A stretch of DNA of 64,000 nt from Bradyrhizobium sp. 132 (GCF_023074185.1 NZ_JADPKY010000033.1:1-64000); one strand, 5' to 3'; counted from the stretch's first letter, positions 30,017 to 39,895 are shown. Notes: generated from the letters alone by a model not told the origin. Numbers and translations are program-made.

Positions 30017-30502
30017 ATGGTGAAACGAACGAGCTTCGAGGGCGATGCCTGCCCGATTGCGCGATCACTGGACGCAATCGGCGACTGGTGGTCGCTGCTG
30101 ATCATCCGCGAGGCGCGGTTCGGCCTGCGCCGCTTCGGCCAGTTTCAAAACAAGCTCGGCATGGCCAAGAACATTTTGTCCGCGCGCCTGCGTGTGCTGG
30201 TCGACCACGGCATTCTGGCAACCGCCCCCGCTTCCGACGGCAGCGCGTATCAGGAGTATGTGCTGACGGAGAAGGGCCGCGGCACCTTCCCGATCCTGGT
30301 GGCGCTGCGGCAATGGAGCGAGGAATTCGACGATCACCCGGAGGAGATCGCGACGATTCTGGTCGATCGCGAGAAGGGCCGCCCGGTGAAGAAGCTCGAA
30401 ATGCGCGCCGAGGACGGGCGGCTGCTCAGTCCCGCGGATACGATGCTGAAGCCGCGGCCGGCGCCGCGGCGGCGGTCGGCTGCAGCGCGCTCAGATCGTT
30501 GA
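30017..30502 (+). CDS. HxlR-family transcriptional regulator, SDR-linked
   Basis: A 161-residue winged-helix regulator with CPIARSLDAIGDWWSLLIIR, RRFGQFQNKLGMAKNILSAR and GSAYQEYVLTEKG, the HxlR signature. A Cys at about residue 12 may be redox-active. The C-terminus extends past the usual fold into a Pro/Arg-rich tail (LKPRPAPRRRSAAARSDR). It is probably a regulator of the divergent SDR gene and of itself through the inverted repeat between them. Confidence 0.9.
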   Translation: MVKRTSFEGDACPIARSLDAIGDWWSLLIIREARFGLRRFGQFQNKLGMAKNILSARLRVLVDHGILATAPASDGSAYQEYVLTEKGRGTFPILVALRQWSEEFDDHPEEIATILVDREKGRPVKKLEMRAEDGRLLSPADTMLKPRPAPRRRSAAARSDR

Positions 30503-30639
30503 CCGTCATGCTGAGGTGCTCGTCCTGCAAAGCAGGGCGAGCCTCGAAGGATGACAGCCCGGCTGCATCCCAGCCGCTCATCCTTCGAGGCTCCCGGCGC
30601 GATGCCATGCATCGCGCCGCTCACACCTCAGGATGACGG
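30503..30639. repeat. Nested palindromic extragenic repeat
   Basis: Outer arms CCGTCATGCTGAGGTG (30503-30518) and CACCTCAGGATGACGG (30624-30639) pair with one mismatch. Inner arms GCCTCGAAGGATGA (30541-30554) and TCATCCTTCGAGGC (30578-30591) pair perfectly. This looks like one copy of a genome-wide Bradyrhizobium-type repeat. Confidence 0.8.
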
Positions 30640-30660
30640 GTCTGATACTGGCCGGCGCCC

Positions 30661-30900
30661 TCACGACAGCTTGCGCTTGCTCCGCAGCCGCAGATGCTCG
30701 TCGGCTTCCAGCTTGGTCATCCCCAGGAGATAATGCAGCACGTCGAGCTTGTGCCGCTCGGCGAGCTTGCGCAATGCGCCGACCTGCTCGGTGATGAAGG
30801 CTACCGCCTCCTCGACGCCGCCCTCGCCCGGTTCCTCGTGACGCGAGCCTCCCGACACGCCTGATACGGCGCGCGCCCGCTTCTTTCCTGGCCTAGTCAC
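30661..30900 (-). CDS. Small hypothetical protein
   Basis: A 79-residue protein with a basic, Gly/Ser-rich N-terminus and a helical C-terminal half, VEEAVAFITEQVGALRKLAE then HKLDVLHYLLGMTKLEADEH, ending in a basic tail. The helix pattern resembles short regulatory or partner proteins, but no family is recognised. A GTG at 30900 was chosen; an ATG at 30936 would add 12 residues. Confidence 0.68.
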   Translation of the reverse strand: MTRPGKKRARAVSGVSGGSRHEEPGEGGVEEAVAFITEQVGALRKLAERHKLDVLHYLLGMTKLEADEHLRLRSKRKLS

Positions 30901-31119
30901 CAGACCCCACCCGAATCCATATCCCCGCAGAAACATTACGCCGACAACTCAAAGGTGGTATTTTGCAACTTTCTCGATATGAAACTTTTCCCATCGGGAC
31001 GGCTTTCAACAGCCCTCGATTTGACAGCGAGGGTCGCACCACCCATGTTCGGGACGAAACGGCCGACCCGAATCTCATCGAATTCGGCCCCAAATTTCCC
31101 CGTAAGTTACTGGAACTAC

Positions 31120-33879
31120 ATGAATATCGTTATTGTGGAGTCGCCGGCGAAAGCCAAGACGATCAACAAATATCTGGGCTCGTCCTACGAGGTTTTGGCC
31201 TCGTTCGGCCATGTCCGGGACTTGCCTGCGAAGAACGGCTCCGTCGATCCCGATGCCAATTTCAAGATGATCTGGGAGATCGACCCCAAGGCGGCCGGCC
31301 GGCTCAACGACATCGCAAAATCCCTGAAGGGCGCTGACCGCCTGATTCTCGCGACCGACCCTGATCGCGAGGGCGAGGCCATCTCCTGGCACGTGCTGGA
31401 GGTGCTGAAAGAGAAACGCGCGCTGAAAGACCACAAGATCGAGCGCGTGGTGTTCAACGCCATCACCAAGCAGGCGGTCACGGACGCGATGAAGAATCCG
31501 CGCCAGATCGACGGTGCGCTGGTCGACGCCTATATGGCGCGCCGCGCGCTCGACTATCTGGTCGGATTCACCCTCTCCCCCGTGCTGTGGCGCAAGCTGC
31601 CGGGCGCCCGCTCGGCCGGCCGCGTGCAGTCAGTGGCGCTGCGGCTGGTCTGCGACCGCGAGCTGGAGATCGAGAAGTTCGTCGCGCGCGAATACTGGTC
31701 GCTGATCGCGACCCTGCTGACGCCGCGCGGCGATGCCTTCGAGGCGCGTCTCATCGGCGCCGACGGCAAGAAGATCCAGCGTCTCGACATCGGCACCGGC
31801 GCGGAAGCGGAAGACTTCAAGAAGGCGCTGGAAACGGCGGCCTTTGCCGTCACCTCCGTCGACGCCAAGCCGGCCCGGCGCAATCCGCAGGCGCCCTTCA
31901 CCACCTCGACGCTGCAGCAGGAAGCCAGCCGCAAATACGGCTTTGCGCCGGCGCACACGATGCGCATCGCGCAGCGGCTTTATGAGGGCATCGACATCGG
32001 CGGCGAGACCACCGGACTCATTACTTATATGCGTACCGACGGCGTGCAGATCGATCCGTCCGCGATCACCCAGGCGCGCAAGGTGATCGGCGAGGATTAC
32101 GGCAACGCCTACGTGCCCGACGCGCCGCGCCAGTACCAGGCCAAAGCCAAGAACGCCCAGGAAGCCCACGAAGCAATCCGACCGACCGACATGTCCCGCC
32201 GCCCCGACAGCATGAGCCGCAGGCTCGATGCCGATCAGGCGAGACTCTACGAGCTGATCTGGAAGCGCACCATTGCGAGCCAGATGGAATCGGCGGAACT
32301 CGAGCGCACCACGGTCGACATCACGGCGAAAGCCGGCGGCCGCACGCTGGATCTGCGCGCGACCGGCCAGGTGGTGAAGTTCGACGGTTTCCTCGCACTC
32401 TATCAGGAAGGCCGCGACGACGAGGAGGACGAGGACTCCCGCCGCCTGCCCGCGATGAGCCCGAACGACGCACTGAAGCGGCAGTCGCTCGCCGTCACCC
32501 AGCACTTCACCGAGCCGCCGCCGCGCTTCTCCGAGGCCTCGCTGGTCAAGCGCATGGAAGAGCTCGGCATCGGCCGACCCTCGACCTATGCCTCAATCCT
32601 CCAGGTCCTGAAGGACCGCGGTTACGTCAAGCTGGAGAAGAAGCGCCTGCACGGCGAGGACAAGGGCCGCGTCGTGGTCGCATTCCTCGAAAGCTTCTTC
32701 GCCCGCTATGTCGAATACGACTTCACTGCCAATCTGGAAGAGCAGCTCGACCGCGTCTCCAACAACGAGATCTCCTGGCAGCAGGTGCTGAAGGATTTCT
32801 GGACCGGCTTTATCGGCGCCGTCGACGAGATCAAGGATCTGCGCGTCGCGCAGGTGCTCGACGTGCTCGACGAGGTGCTGGGACAGCACATCTATCCGCC
32901 CCGCACCGATGGCGGCGACATCAGGCAGTGTCCGAGCTGCGGCAACGGCCGGCTCAATCTCAAGGCCGGCAAGTTCGGCGCCTTCGTCGGCTGCTCGAAC
33001 TATCCGGAATGCCGCTACACCCGTCAGCTTGCCGCCGACGGCGAGGCAACCGCGGACCGTTCGCTCGGCCAGGATCCTGATTCGGGCCGTGATGTCTGGG
33101 TCAAGGCCGGCCGGTTCGGACCCTACATTCAGCTCGGCGAGGCCAAGGATTATGCCGAAGGCGAGAAGCCCAAGCGCGCAGGCATTCCGAACGGCACCTC
33201 GCCCGGCGATGTCGAGCTTGAGCTTGCGCTCAAATTGCTGTCGCTGCCGCGCGAGATCGGCAAGCATCCGGAGACCGGTGAGCCGATCACGGCCGGTCTC
33301 GGCCGCTTCGGGCCGTTCGTGAAGCACGAGAAGACCTATGCTAGCCTGGAGGCCGGCGACGAGGTGTTCGACATCGGCATCAACCGCGCGGTCACGCTGA
33401 TCGCGGAGAAGATCGCCAAAGGCCCGAGCCGCCGCTTCGGCGCCGATCCCGGCAAGGCGATCGGCGATCATCCCACCCTTGGCACCGTCACGGTGAAGGG
33501 CGGCCGCTACGGCGCCTATGTCACGGCCGGCGGCATCAACGCGACGATCCCGAGCGACATCGAGAAAGATGCCATCACGCTGCCGCAGGCGATCGCGCTG
33601 ATCGACGAACGCGCGGCCAAGGGTGGCGGCAAGAAACCGAAGAAGACGGCGAAGCCGGCCAAGGCCAAGACCAAGGCCAAGAAGGCCGCGGGCGGCGATG
33701 ACGCCGCGCCAAAAACCAAAAAGCCGGCCGCGAAGAAGGCGGCCAAACCTAAATCCGAATCCACCAGCAAGGCGCGCGCCGCCGTGTCGTCGTCGGCCAA
33801 GACTTCGGCCATCAAGACGTCGCCGACCAAGGCAGCTGGCGCCAAAGCTCCGGCCAAGAAGAGTGCCGGCACCAATTAG
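31120..33879 (+). CDS. topA: DNA topoisomerase I
   Basis: Relaxes negative supercoils by transient single-strand cleavage. The 919-residue protein starts with the Toprim motif MNIVIVESPAKAKTINKYLG. The active-site tyrosine is Tyr303 in GLITYMRTDG. A four-cysteine zinc finger, CPSC...CSNYPEC, lies near residue 610, followed by several topoisomerase C-terminal repeats. A very Lys/Ala-rich tail of roughly 90 residues ends the protein. The ATG at 31120 was chosen because it starts the Toprim fold. rnr follows 7 bases later. Confidence 0.97.
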   Translation: MNIVIVESPAKAKTINKYLGSSYEVLASFGHVRDLPAKNGSVDPDANFKMIWEIDPKAAGRLNDIAKSLKGADRLILATDPDREGEAISWHVLEVLKEKRALKDHKIERVVFNAITKQAVTDAMKNPRQIDGALVDAYMARRALDYLVGFTLSPVLWRKLPGARSAGRVQSVALRLVCDRELEIEKFVAREYWSLIATLLTPRGDAFEARLIGADGKKIQRLDIGTGAEAEDFKKALETAAFAVTSVDAKPARRNPQAPFTTSTLQQEASRKYGFAPAHTMRIAQRLYEGIDIGGETTGLITYMRTDGVQIDPSAITQARKVIGEDYGNAYVPDAPRQYQAKAKNAQEAHEAIRPTDMSRRPDSMSRRLDADQARLYELIWKRTIASQMESAELERTTVDITAKAGGRTLDLRATGQVVKFDGFLALYQEGRDDEEDEDSRRLPAMSPNDALKRQSLAVTQHFTEPPPRFSEASLVKRMEELGIGRPSTYASILQVLKDRGYVKLEKKRLHGEDKGRVVVAFLESFFARYVEYDFTANLEEQLDRVSNNEISWQQVLKDFWTGFIGAVDEIKDLRVAQVLDVLDEVLGQHIYPPRTDGGDIRQCPSCGNGRLNLKAGKFGAFVGCSNYPECRYTRQLAADGEATADRSLGQDPDSGRDVWVKAGRFGPYIQLGEAKDYAEGEKPKRAGIPNGTSPGDVELELALKLLSLPREIGKHPETGEPITAGLGRFGPFVKHEKTYASLEAGDEVFDIGINRAVTLIAEKIAKGPSRRFGADPGKAIGDHPTLGTVTVKGGRYGAYVTAGGINATIPSDIEKDAITLPQAIALIDERAAKGGGKKPKKTAKPAKAKTKAKKAAGGDDAAPKTKKPAAKKAAKPKSESTSKARAAVSSSAKTSAIKTSPTKAAGAKAPAKKSAGTN

Positions 33880-33886
33880 AGGCTAA

Positions 33887-36235
33887 GTGAAACGTAACAA
33901 TGACCGTGGCTTTCCCGACCGGAACGCCATCGTCGCCTTCATCAAGGCAAATCCCGGAAAGGTCGGAACCCGCGAAATTGCGCGCGAGTTCGGCCTGAAG
34001 AACGCCGATCGCGTCGAGCTCAAGCGCATGCTCCGCGAGCTCGCCGACGACGGTCTCGTCAAGAAAAAACGCCACACGATCTCAGAGCCCGACAGCCTGC
34101 CGTCGACGCTGGTCGCCGACATCACCGGCCGCGACGCTGACGGCGAGCTGGTCGCGTCCCCCACCGAATGGGACGAGGTCGAAAGCGGCGAACCGCCAAA
34201 GATCCTCATCACAATGCCGCGCCGGCCAAGGCCTGGCACCGCGGCCGGCGTTGGCGATCGCGCGCTGCTGCGCGTCGAGCGCTCCGATGAGACCGAAGGC
34301 CCGGCCTATCGCGGCCACATCATCAAGGTCTTCGACAAGACCAAGAGCCGCATCCTCGGCGTCTTCCGCAGCCTGCCCGAAGGTGGCGGACGGATCATCC
34401 CCGTCGACAAGAAGTCCGCCGACCGCGAGCTGAACATCGCCCCGACCGAGATGCACGGCGCGCAGGACGGCGATCTCGTCAGCGTCGACATCATCCGCTC
34501 GCGCGGCTTCGGCCTGGCATCAGGCCGCGTCAAGGAGAAGCTCGGCTCGGTCAAGTCGGAGAAGGCGATCAGCCTGATCGCGATCTACGCGCACGACATC
34601 CCGCTGCAATTCCGCCCCGCGGCAGAGCGCGAAGCGGAAGCGGCGGAGCCGGCCAACCTGAAAGGGCGCGAGGACTGGCGCGACGTCCCGCTCGTCACCA
34701 TCGATCCGCCGGACGCGAAAGATCACGACGACGCGGTGCATGCGCAGCCGGATGACGATCCCCACAACAGAGGCGGCTTCATCGTCAACGTCGCCATCGC
34801 CGATGTGAGCTTCTACGTCCAGCCGGGCACCGCGCTCGATCGCGACGCGCTCGACCGCGGCAACTCGGTCTATTTCCCCGACCGCGTCGTGCCGATGCTG
34901 CCTGAGCGCATCTCGAACAATCTCTGCTCGCTGGTGCCGGGCGAGCCGCGCGGCGCGCTCGCGGTGCGGATGGTGATCGGCCCCGACGGCCGCAAGCGCT
35001 CGCATACGTTCCACCGCATCCTGATGCGTTCGGCAGCGAAGCTGAGTTACGCGCAGACGCAGGCCGCGATCGACGGCCGGCCCGACGACACCACAGGCCC
35101 CCTGCTCGATCCGATCCTGAAACCGCTCTATGCCGCCTATGCCTGCGTCAAGCGCGCGCGCGACGAACGCGATCCGCTCAATCTCGATCTGCCCGAGCGC
35201 AAGATCCTGCTGAACAGCGATGGCACGGTCGACCGCGTCGTCGTGCCTGACCGGCTCGACGCGCACAGGCTGATCGAGGAGTTCATGATCCTCGCCAACG
35301 TCGCGGCGGCGGAGATGCTCGAGAAGAAGTCGCTGCCGCTGATCTATCGCGTGCATGACGAGCCGACGCTGGAGAAGGTCCACGCGCTCGCGGAGTTTTT
35401 GCAGACGCTCGACGTTCCCTTCACGAAAGGTGGCGCGCTGCGCCCCGCTCTGTTCAACCGCGTGCTGGCGCAGCTCGAAGGCCACGACCACTTTCCGCTG
35501 GTGAGCGAGGTCGTGCTGCGCGCCCAGGCGCAGGCGGAATATTCCTCGGAGAATTACGGTCATTTCGGGTTGAACCTGCGCCGCTACGCGCATTTCACCT
35601 CGCCGATCCGCCGCTATGCCGACCTCGTCGTGCACCGCGCCCTGGTCCGCGCGCTCGGCCTCGGCGACGGCGCGTTGCCCGACAGCGAGACGCCGGAAAC
35701 TCTCGGCGAGGTCGCCGCCCACATCTCGGTGACCGAGCGCCGCGCGATGAAGGCGGAGCGCGAGACCGTCGACCGCCTGATTGCCCATCACCTCGCCGAC
35801 CGCATCGGCTCGAATTTTCAGGGCCGCGTCTCCGGCGTCACGCGCGCCGGCCTGTTCGTCAAGCTGGCCGAGACCGGCGCCGACGGCCTGATCCCGATCC
35901 GATCCCTCGGCGCGGAATATTTCAACTATGACGAAGGCCGTCACGCGCTGGTCGGCACGCGCAGCGGCACCATGCATCAGCTCGGTGACGTCGTCGACGT
36001 CCGCCTGATCGAAGCAGCACCCATCGCAGGCGCGTTACGCTTCGAGCTGCTGTCCTCCACGGGTGAAACCGCGCCACGGCACCGCAGGTCATCTGGTCCG
36101 CAACGCCGCCCCTCGTTCAAGGCGCATCCCGGGCGTAGTCCAGCCAAGAAAGGCAAGCCGGAGCAGCAGAAGAAGCCCGGCAAGGGCAAAAAAGCCAAGG
36201 GAAAAGGCAAAGGACAGAAGGGCAAGGCGTGGTGA
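33887..36235 (+). CDS. rnr: Ribonuclease R
   Basis: A 3'-5' exoribonuclease that degrades structured RNA and takes part in tmRNA-linked decay. The 782-residue protein has an N-terminal helix-turn-helix (NPGKVGTREIAREFGLKNAD), cold-shock domains, an RNB core with DPPDAKDHDDAVHA and SPIRRYADLVVHRAL, and an S1 domain (GRVSGVTRAGLFVKL). A Lys/Gly-rich tail ends the protein, as in E. coli RNase R. The start is GTG 33887, just after topA. The stop overlaps the DUF983 gene. Confidence 0.96.
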   Translation: MKRNNDRGFPDRNAIVAFIKANPGKVGTREIAREFGLKNADRVELKRMLRELADDGLVKKKRHTISEPDSLPSTLVADITGRDADGELVASPTEWDEVESGEPPKILITMPRRPRPGTAAGVGDRALLRVERSDETEGPAYRGHIIKVFDKTKSRILGVFRSLPEGGGRIIPVDKKSADRELNIAPTEMHGAQDGDLVSVDIIRSRGFGLASGRVKEKLGSVKSEKAISLIAIYAHDIPLQFRPAAEREAEAAEPANLKGREDWRDVPLVTIDPPDAKDHDDAVHAQPDDDPHNRGGFIVNVAIADVSFYVQPGTALDRDALDRGNSVYFPDRVVPMLPERISNNLCSLVPGEPRGALAVRMVIGPDGRKRSHTFHRILMRSAAKLSYAQTQAAIDGRPDDTTGPLLDPILKPLYAAYACVKRARDERDPLNLDLPERKILLNSDGTVDRVVVPDRLDAHRLIEEFMILANVAAAEMLEKKSLPLIYRVHDEPTLEKVHALAEFLQTLDVPFTKGGALRPALFNRVLAQLEGHDHFPLVSEVVLRAQAQAEYSSENYGHFGLNLRRYAHFTSPIRRYADLVVHRALVRALGLGDGALPDSETPETLGEVAAHISVTERRAMKAERETVDRLIAHHLADRIGSNFQGRVSGVTRAGLFVKLAETGADGLIPIRSLGAEYFNYDEGRHALVGTRSGTMHQLGDVVDVRLIEAAPIAGALRFELLSSTGETAPRHRRSSGPQRRPSFKAHPGRSPAKKGKPEQQKKPGKGKKAKGKGKGQKGKAW

Positions 36236-36669
36236 CGACGAGCACAGCCCCAAAAATCTGGACCCGCGAGACCGGCCTCGTCGAGAAGCGCGACGTCTGG
36301 ACTGCCATGAAACGCGGCTTTCGCGGCCGCTGCCCGCGCTGCGGCGAAGGAAAGCTGTTCCGCGCCTTCCTGAAGACCGCGGACAATTGCACCAGATGCG
36401 GCCTCGATTTCACGCCGCACCGCGCCGACGATCTGCCCGCCTATCTCGTCATCGTTATCGTCGGCCACATCGTGGTGCCGACTATTTTGTGGATCGAGAC
36501 CAACTACACCACGCCGGTCTGGATCAGCTTCGCGGCCTATCTGCCCTTCACCTTCGTCGCCTCGCTCGCACTGCTGCAGCCGGTCAAGGGCGCCGTGGTC
36601 GGATTGCAATGGGCTCTGCGTATGCACGGGTTTGACGAGACCCCGCCGGATGGTATTCCGCCGGTGTAA
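36232..36669 (+). CDS. DUF983 family membrane protein
   Basis: About 145 residues. An N-terminal zinc-ribbon-like pair, CPRCGEGKLF and CTRCGLDF, is followed by two hydrophobic segments, LVIVIVGHIVVPTILWI and FAAYLPFTFVASLALL. This is the DUF983 layout. The function is unknown. Neighbours topA and rnr are co-oriented and its start (GTG 36232, or 36229) overlaps the rnr stop, so it is a member of that transcript. Confidence 0.9.
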   Translation: MTTSTAPKIWTRETGLVEKRDVWTAMKRGFRGRCPRCGEGKLFRAFLKTADNCTRCGLDFTPHRADDLPAYLVIVIVGHIVVPTILWIETNYTTPVWISFAAYLPFTFVASLALLQPVKGAVVGLQWALRMHGFDETPPDGIPPV

Positions 36670-36702
36670 GCAAAATAAACAAGAAGCGGTTTGGGTGAGG
36701 AC

Positions 36703-37464
36703 ATGACGGATACGTCGCAGACAGCCGAGAGGGCAAAGATCCACGAGGGCAAGGAAGCCGACCACCATCCCTATTTCCGTCCCCGGGATGCGGCCACACT
36801 GATCCTGGTCGATCGCAGCGGCGCCGTTCCAAAAGTCCTGGTCGGCAAACGCCACGACAAGGTGGTGTTCATGCCCGGAAAGTTCGTCTTCCCCGGCGGC
36901 CGCGTCGACAAGGACGATTATCGCGTGCCGTGCGCGGCGCCGATCACCGCCGAGCTCGAAGCCAATCTCGCCAAGGGCAGCCCGAAGACCCCGGCCTCGC
37001 GTGCGAAGTCGCTCGCCATTGCCGCGATCCGCGAAGCCTGTGAGGAGACCGGCCTCTGCCTCGGGCGCAAGATTCAAGACAAGTTCGAGGGCAAAGCCAA
37101 ACTCGAAGGTGCCTGGAAGCCGTTCGCGGATGCTGGCCTGTTGCCCGATCCCTCCAGCCTGTTCCTGATCGCGCGCGCGATCACCCCGCCCGGCCGCGTC
37201 AAGCGGTTCGACACGCGCTTCTTCACGGCGGACGCCTCCGCGATCACCCATCACGTCGAAGGCGTGATCCATGCGGATGCCGAACTTGTCGAGCTGGTCT
37301 GGGTCGAGCTCGGCTCAAAGCCGCTCGCCGATCTGCATCCGATGACCCGCAATGTACTCAACGAACTCCACACGCGCCTTGCTACCGGCCCGCTCCGTCA
37401 CGATGCGCCGGTGCCGTTCTTCCATTTCTACGGCGGCAAGATGCAGAAGGATATTTTGAGCTGA
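36703..37464 (+). CDS. Nudix hydrolase
   Basis: A 253-residue hydrolase expected to cleave a nucleoside diphosphate linked to another moiety. The Nudix box is split by an insertion: FVFPGGRVDKDD, then about 45 residues, then IREACEETGLCLG carrying the metal-binding REACEE. Such an insert is seen in NUDT19/NUDT8-type CoA-pyrophosphatase-like proteins, so a CoA-derivative substrate is possible. The ATG at 36703 was chosen. It is co-oriented with the topA-rnr-DUF983 genes. Confidence 0.85.
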   Translation: MTDTSQTAERAKIHEGKEADHHPYFRPRDAATLILVDRSGAVPKVLVGKRHDKVVFMPGKFVFPGGRVDKDDYRVPCAAPITAELEANLAKGSPKTPASRAKSLAIAAIREACEETGLCLGRKIQDKFEGKAKLEGAWKPFADAGLLPDPSSLFLIARAITPPGRVKRFDTRFFTADASAITHHVEGVIHADAELVELVWVELGSKPLADLHPMTRNVLNELHTRLATGPLRHDAPVPFFHFYGGKMQKDILS

Positions 37465-38010
37465 CTACTCGTCCGCATCCGGCTCGGTGCCGACATAGTC
37501 GCGCGCGGGAAGGTTCAGCGCTCGCCCGAGCTCGTTGGCGAGTTGGCTGGCTTCCTCGCGCTTGGTGAAGCTCATCAGCGCGATCGGCTCGGTGCCCTTG
37601 TTGCCGCAGAGATTGACGTCGTACGTCGTCGCTTGCGGATCGTAGTCGTCGGTGATGCCAATGAAATGATAGTCGGCGAGATCGCGATGCTTGCGAATGT
37701 TCAGCGGGCCGAACTGCCTGGTGATGACGATCTGGCGCAGCGTCTCGTTCAGCACGACGAAATAGCGGAACGTCAACAGAATGATTCCGGGAATCCCGAC
37801 GAGCAGCCCGAGCCCCGTGAACACCAGCACCGGCACGAGATCATCGGCGAGCCTTCCGAAGCCGGCAAAATCCTGGCGCAGGCCGAGCGCGACATTCCAC
37901 AGCAGATAGCCACTCGCCGCCAGCAGCGGCAATGACAGCAGCCGCCCGACCCAGGGCATGGGCCGGTCGATGCGGACGATATTGCCGTCCACGGTCATCG
38001 CGTCTGGCAT
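37465..38010 (-). CDS. Hypothetical membrane protein
   Basis: A 181-residue protein with two hydrophobic helices, LLSLPLLAASGYLLWNVAL and LVPVLVFTGLGLLVGIPGIILL. A soluble C-terminal domain with TYDVNLCGNKGTEPIALMSF follows. The layout (two helices, then a beta-rich domain) resembles PH-like membrane proteins, but I cannot assign a family. Its stop is adjacent to the convergent Nudix stop. Confidence 0.75.
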   Translation of the reverse strand: MPDAMTVDGNIVRIDRPMPWVGRLLSLPLLAASGYLLWNVALGLRQDFAGFGRLADDLVPVLVFTGLGLLVGIPGIILLTFRYFVVLNETLRQIVITRQFGPLNIRKHRDLADYHFIGITDDYDPQATTYDVNLCGNKGTEPIALMSFTKREEASQLANELGRALNLPARDYVGTEPDADE

Positions 38011-38227
38011 CGAGGGTCTCCTGACGAGCCGAAGTCATGGCTTGGTCGGAGCGAGCGGCGGATCGGTTCGATGGCCCCTCGCCGTCGTTCCAGACTCGCG
38101 CCCCGGAATGACGGAATTGTGCTGAGTGCGTCGCGAAAAACAAAAGAATCTTCCCGCCCTTACCAATGGCGGAGTTCCCCGGCGTGCCTATGTCTTCTTC
38201 AACCACACAAGGAACGGATACGGGGCG

Positions 38228-39553
38228 ATGGCACAACGGCAACTCAAGCTTGGCGCGTTCATGCGCCCGATCAGCATCCACACTGGCGCCTGGCGCTATC
38301 CCGGGGCCTGGCCGGACGCCAATTTCAATTTCGGCCACATCAAGACGCTGATCAGGAAGCTCGAGGCCGGCAAGTTCGACGCCTTCTTCATGGCCGATCA
38401 CCTCGCCGTGCTGAACATGCCGGTCAACGCGCTCAAGCGCAGCCACACCGTGACCTCGTTCGAGCCGTTCACGCTGCTGTCGGCGCTCTCCGCCGTCACC
38501 GAGCGCATCGGCCTGATCGCGACCGGCTCGACCACCTTTGACGAGCCCTATCACGTGGCACGGCGTTTCGCCTCGCTCGACCATCTCAGCGGCGGACGTG
38601 CGGGCTGGAATATCGTCACCACCTCGAATCCGGATGCCGCGCTGAATTTCGGCCTCGACGACCACATGGAGCACGCCGAGCGCTACAAGCGCGCCCGCGA
38701 GTTCTACGACGTCGTCACCGGCCTCTGGGATTCCTTCGCCGACGACGCCTTCGTGCGCGACGTCGAAAGCGGCGTGTTCGTCGATCCCGCGAAGATGCAT
38801 GTGCTCGATCACAACGGCAAATATCTGAAGGTGCGCGGGCCGCTCAACATCGCCCGCCCTGTGCAGGGCTGGCCGCTGATCGTGCAGGCCGGCGCATCGG
38901 AAGACGGCAGGCAGCTTGCGGCCGAGACAGCAGAGGCCGTGTTCACCGGCGGCGGCAGCCTCGCCGACAGCCAAAAGCTCTATGCCGACATCAAGGGCCG
39001 CATGGAGAAGATCGGCCGCGACCCCGAGCATCTGAAAATCCTGCCCGGCGCCTTCGTGGTGGTCGGCGACAGCGTCGACGAGGCCAAGGAGAAGCGTGCG
39101 TTGCTCGACAGCCGCGTGCACTACGACAGCGCCATCGCCTCGCTGTCCGTCATCCTCGGCACCGATGCCTCCGGCTTCGATCCCGATGGACCACTGCCCG
39201 AAATCCCCGAGACCAATGCCAGCAAGAGCGGCCGGCAGCGCATGGTCGACCTCGCCGCGCGCGACAAGCTCACGGTGCGCCAGCTCGCCCAGCGCGTCGG
39301 CGGCTATGGCGGGCTGTCCTTCGTCGGCACCGCCAAGACCATCGCCGACCAGATGGAGGAATGGCTGGTCGGGCGCGGCTCGGACGGCTTCAACATCATG
39401 TTCCCGTTCCTGCCCGCCGGCCTCGACGACTTCGTCGACAAGGTCGTGCCGGAGCTGCAGCGGCGCGGGATTTTCCGCAAAGAGTATGAAGGGCCCACCT
39501 TGAGGGAGAATCTGGGCCTGCCGCGGCCGAAAAACCGGTTCTTCGAGGGGTGA
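38228..39553 (+). CDS. Flavin-dependent monooxygenase, NtaA/SnaA/DszA (LLM) family
   Basis: A reduced-flavin-dependent bacterial-luciferase-like monooxygenase of 441 residues. The N-terminus LKLGAFMRPISIHTGAWRYP and motifs FFMADHLAVL, RIGLIATGSTTFDEPYH, GRAGWNIVTTSNPDAALNFG and PLIVQAGASEDGRQLA define the NtaA/SnaA/DszA group. Members act on nitrilotriacetate, alkanesulfonates, dibenzothiophene sulfone and related compounds. The actual substrate is unknown and no flavin reductase is adjacent. The ATG at 38228 was chosen. Confidence 0.9.
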   Translation: MAQRQLKLGAFMRPISIHTGAWRYPGAWPDANFNFGHIKTLIRKLEAGKFDAFFMADHLAVLNMPVNALKRSHTVTSFEPFTLLSALSAVTERIGLIATGSTTFDEPYHVARRFASLDHLSGGRAGWNIVTTSNPDAALNFGLDDHMEHAERYKRAREFYDVVTGLWDSFADDAFVRDVESGVFVDPAKMHVLDHNGKYLKVRGPLNIARPVQGWPLIVQAGASEDGRQLAAETAEAVFTGGGSLADSQKLYADIKGRMEKIGRDPEHLKILPGAFVVVGDSVDEAKEKRALLDSRVHYDSAIASLSVILGTDASGFDPDGPLPEIPETNASKSGRQRMVDLAARDKLTVRQLAQRVGGYGGLSFVGTAKTIADQMEEWLVGRGSDGFNIMFPFLPAGLDDFVDKVVPELQRRGIFRKEYEGPTLRENLGLPRPKNRFFEG

Positions 39554-39589
39554 TCGGGCCGATTTGAGTGCTTTTCGACCCCTAAAATC

Positions 39590-39617
39590 TTGACATCAGG
39601 CGGTTTCTGGCTAGGTT
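39590..39617 (+). promoter_or_regulatory. Sigma-70-type promoter of rpmG
   Basis: TTGACA at 39590-39595 and TAGGTT at 39612-39617 are spaced by 16 bases, located 60 bases before the L33 start codon. Confidence 0.55.
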
Positions 39618-39676
39618 GCCGCCCAACGCGGGCCGTCTGGCCGGCTCCAGATTCCCTTATTGTTGAGGTTCAGAAC

Positions 39677-39844
39677 ATGGCCAAAGCGGTCACCATCAAG
39701 GTCAAGCTCGTGTCCTCGGCCGACACCGGCTTCTACTACGTCGCCAAGAAGAATTCGCGCACCATGACCGACAAGATCGTCAAGAAGAAGTACGATCCCG
39801 TCGCGCGCAAGCACGTCGAATTCCGCGAAGCCAAGATCAAGTAA
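39677..39844 (+). CDS. rpmG: 50S ribosomal protein L33
   Basis: A component of the large ribosomal subunit near the E site. Its 55 residues, [20 protein letters not shown] onward, are the alphaproteobacterial form without the zinc-binding cysteines (the C-minus type). Its own promoter and a strong intrinsic terminator make it a single-gene transcript. Confidence 0.97.
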   Translation: MAKAVTIKVKLVSSADTGFYYVAKKNSRTMTDKIVKKKYDPVARKHVEFREAKIK

Positions 39845-39870
39845 GATCGGCTAAACGCTGCTGAGTTTTG

Positions 39871-39895
39871 CGGGGCCCTTTCGGGCCCCGTTTTT
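39871..39895 (+). terminator. Rho-independent terminator of rpmG
   Basis: CGGGGCCC-TTTC-GGGCCCCG followed by a run of five T residues, 26 bases after the L33 stop. Confidence 0.92.
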
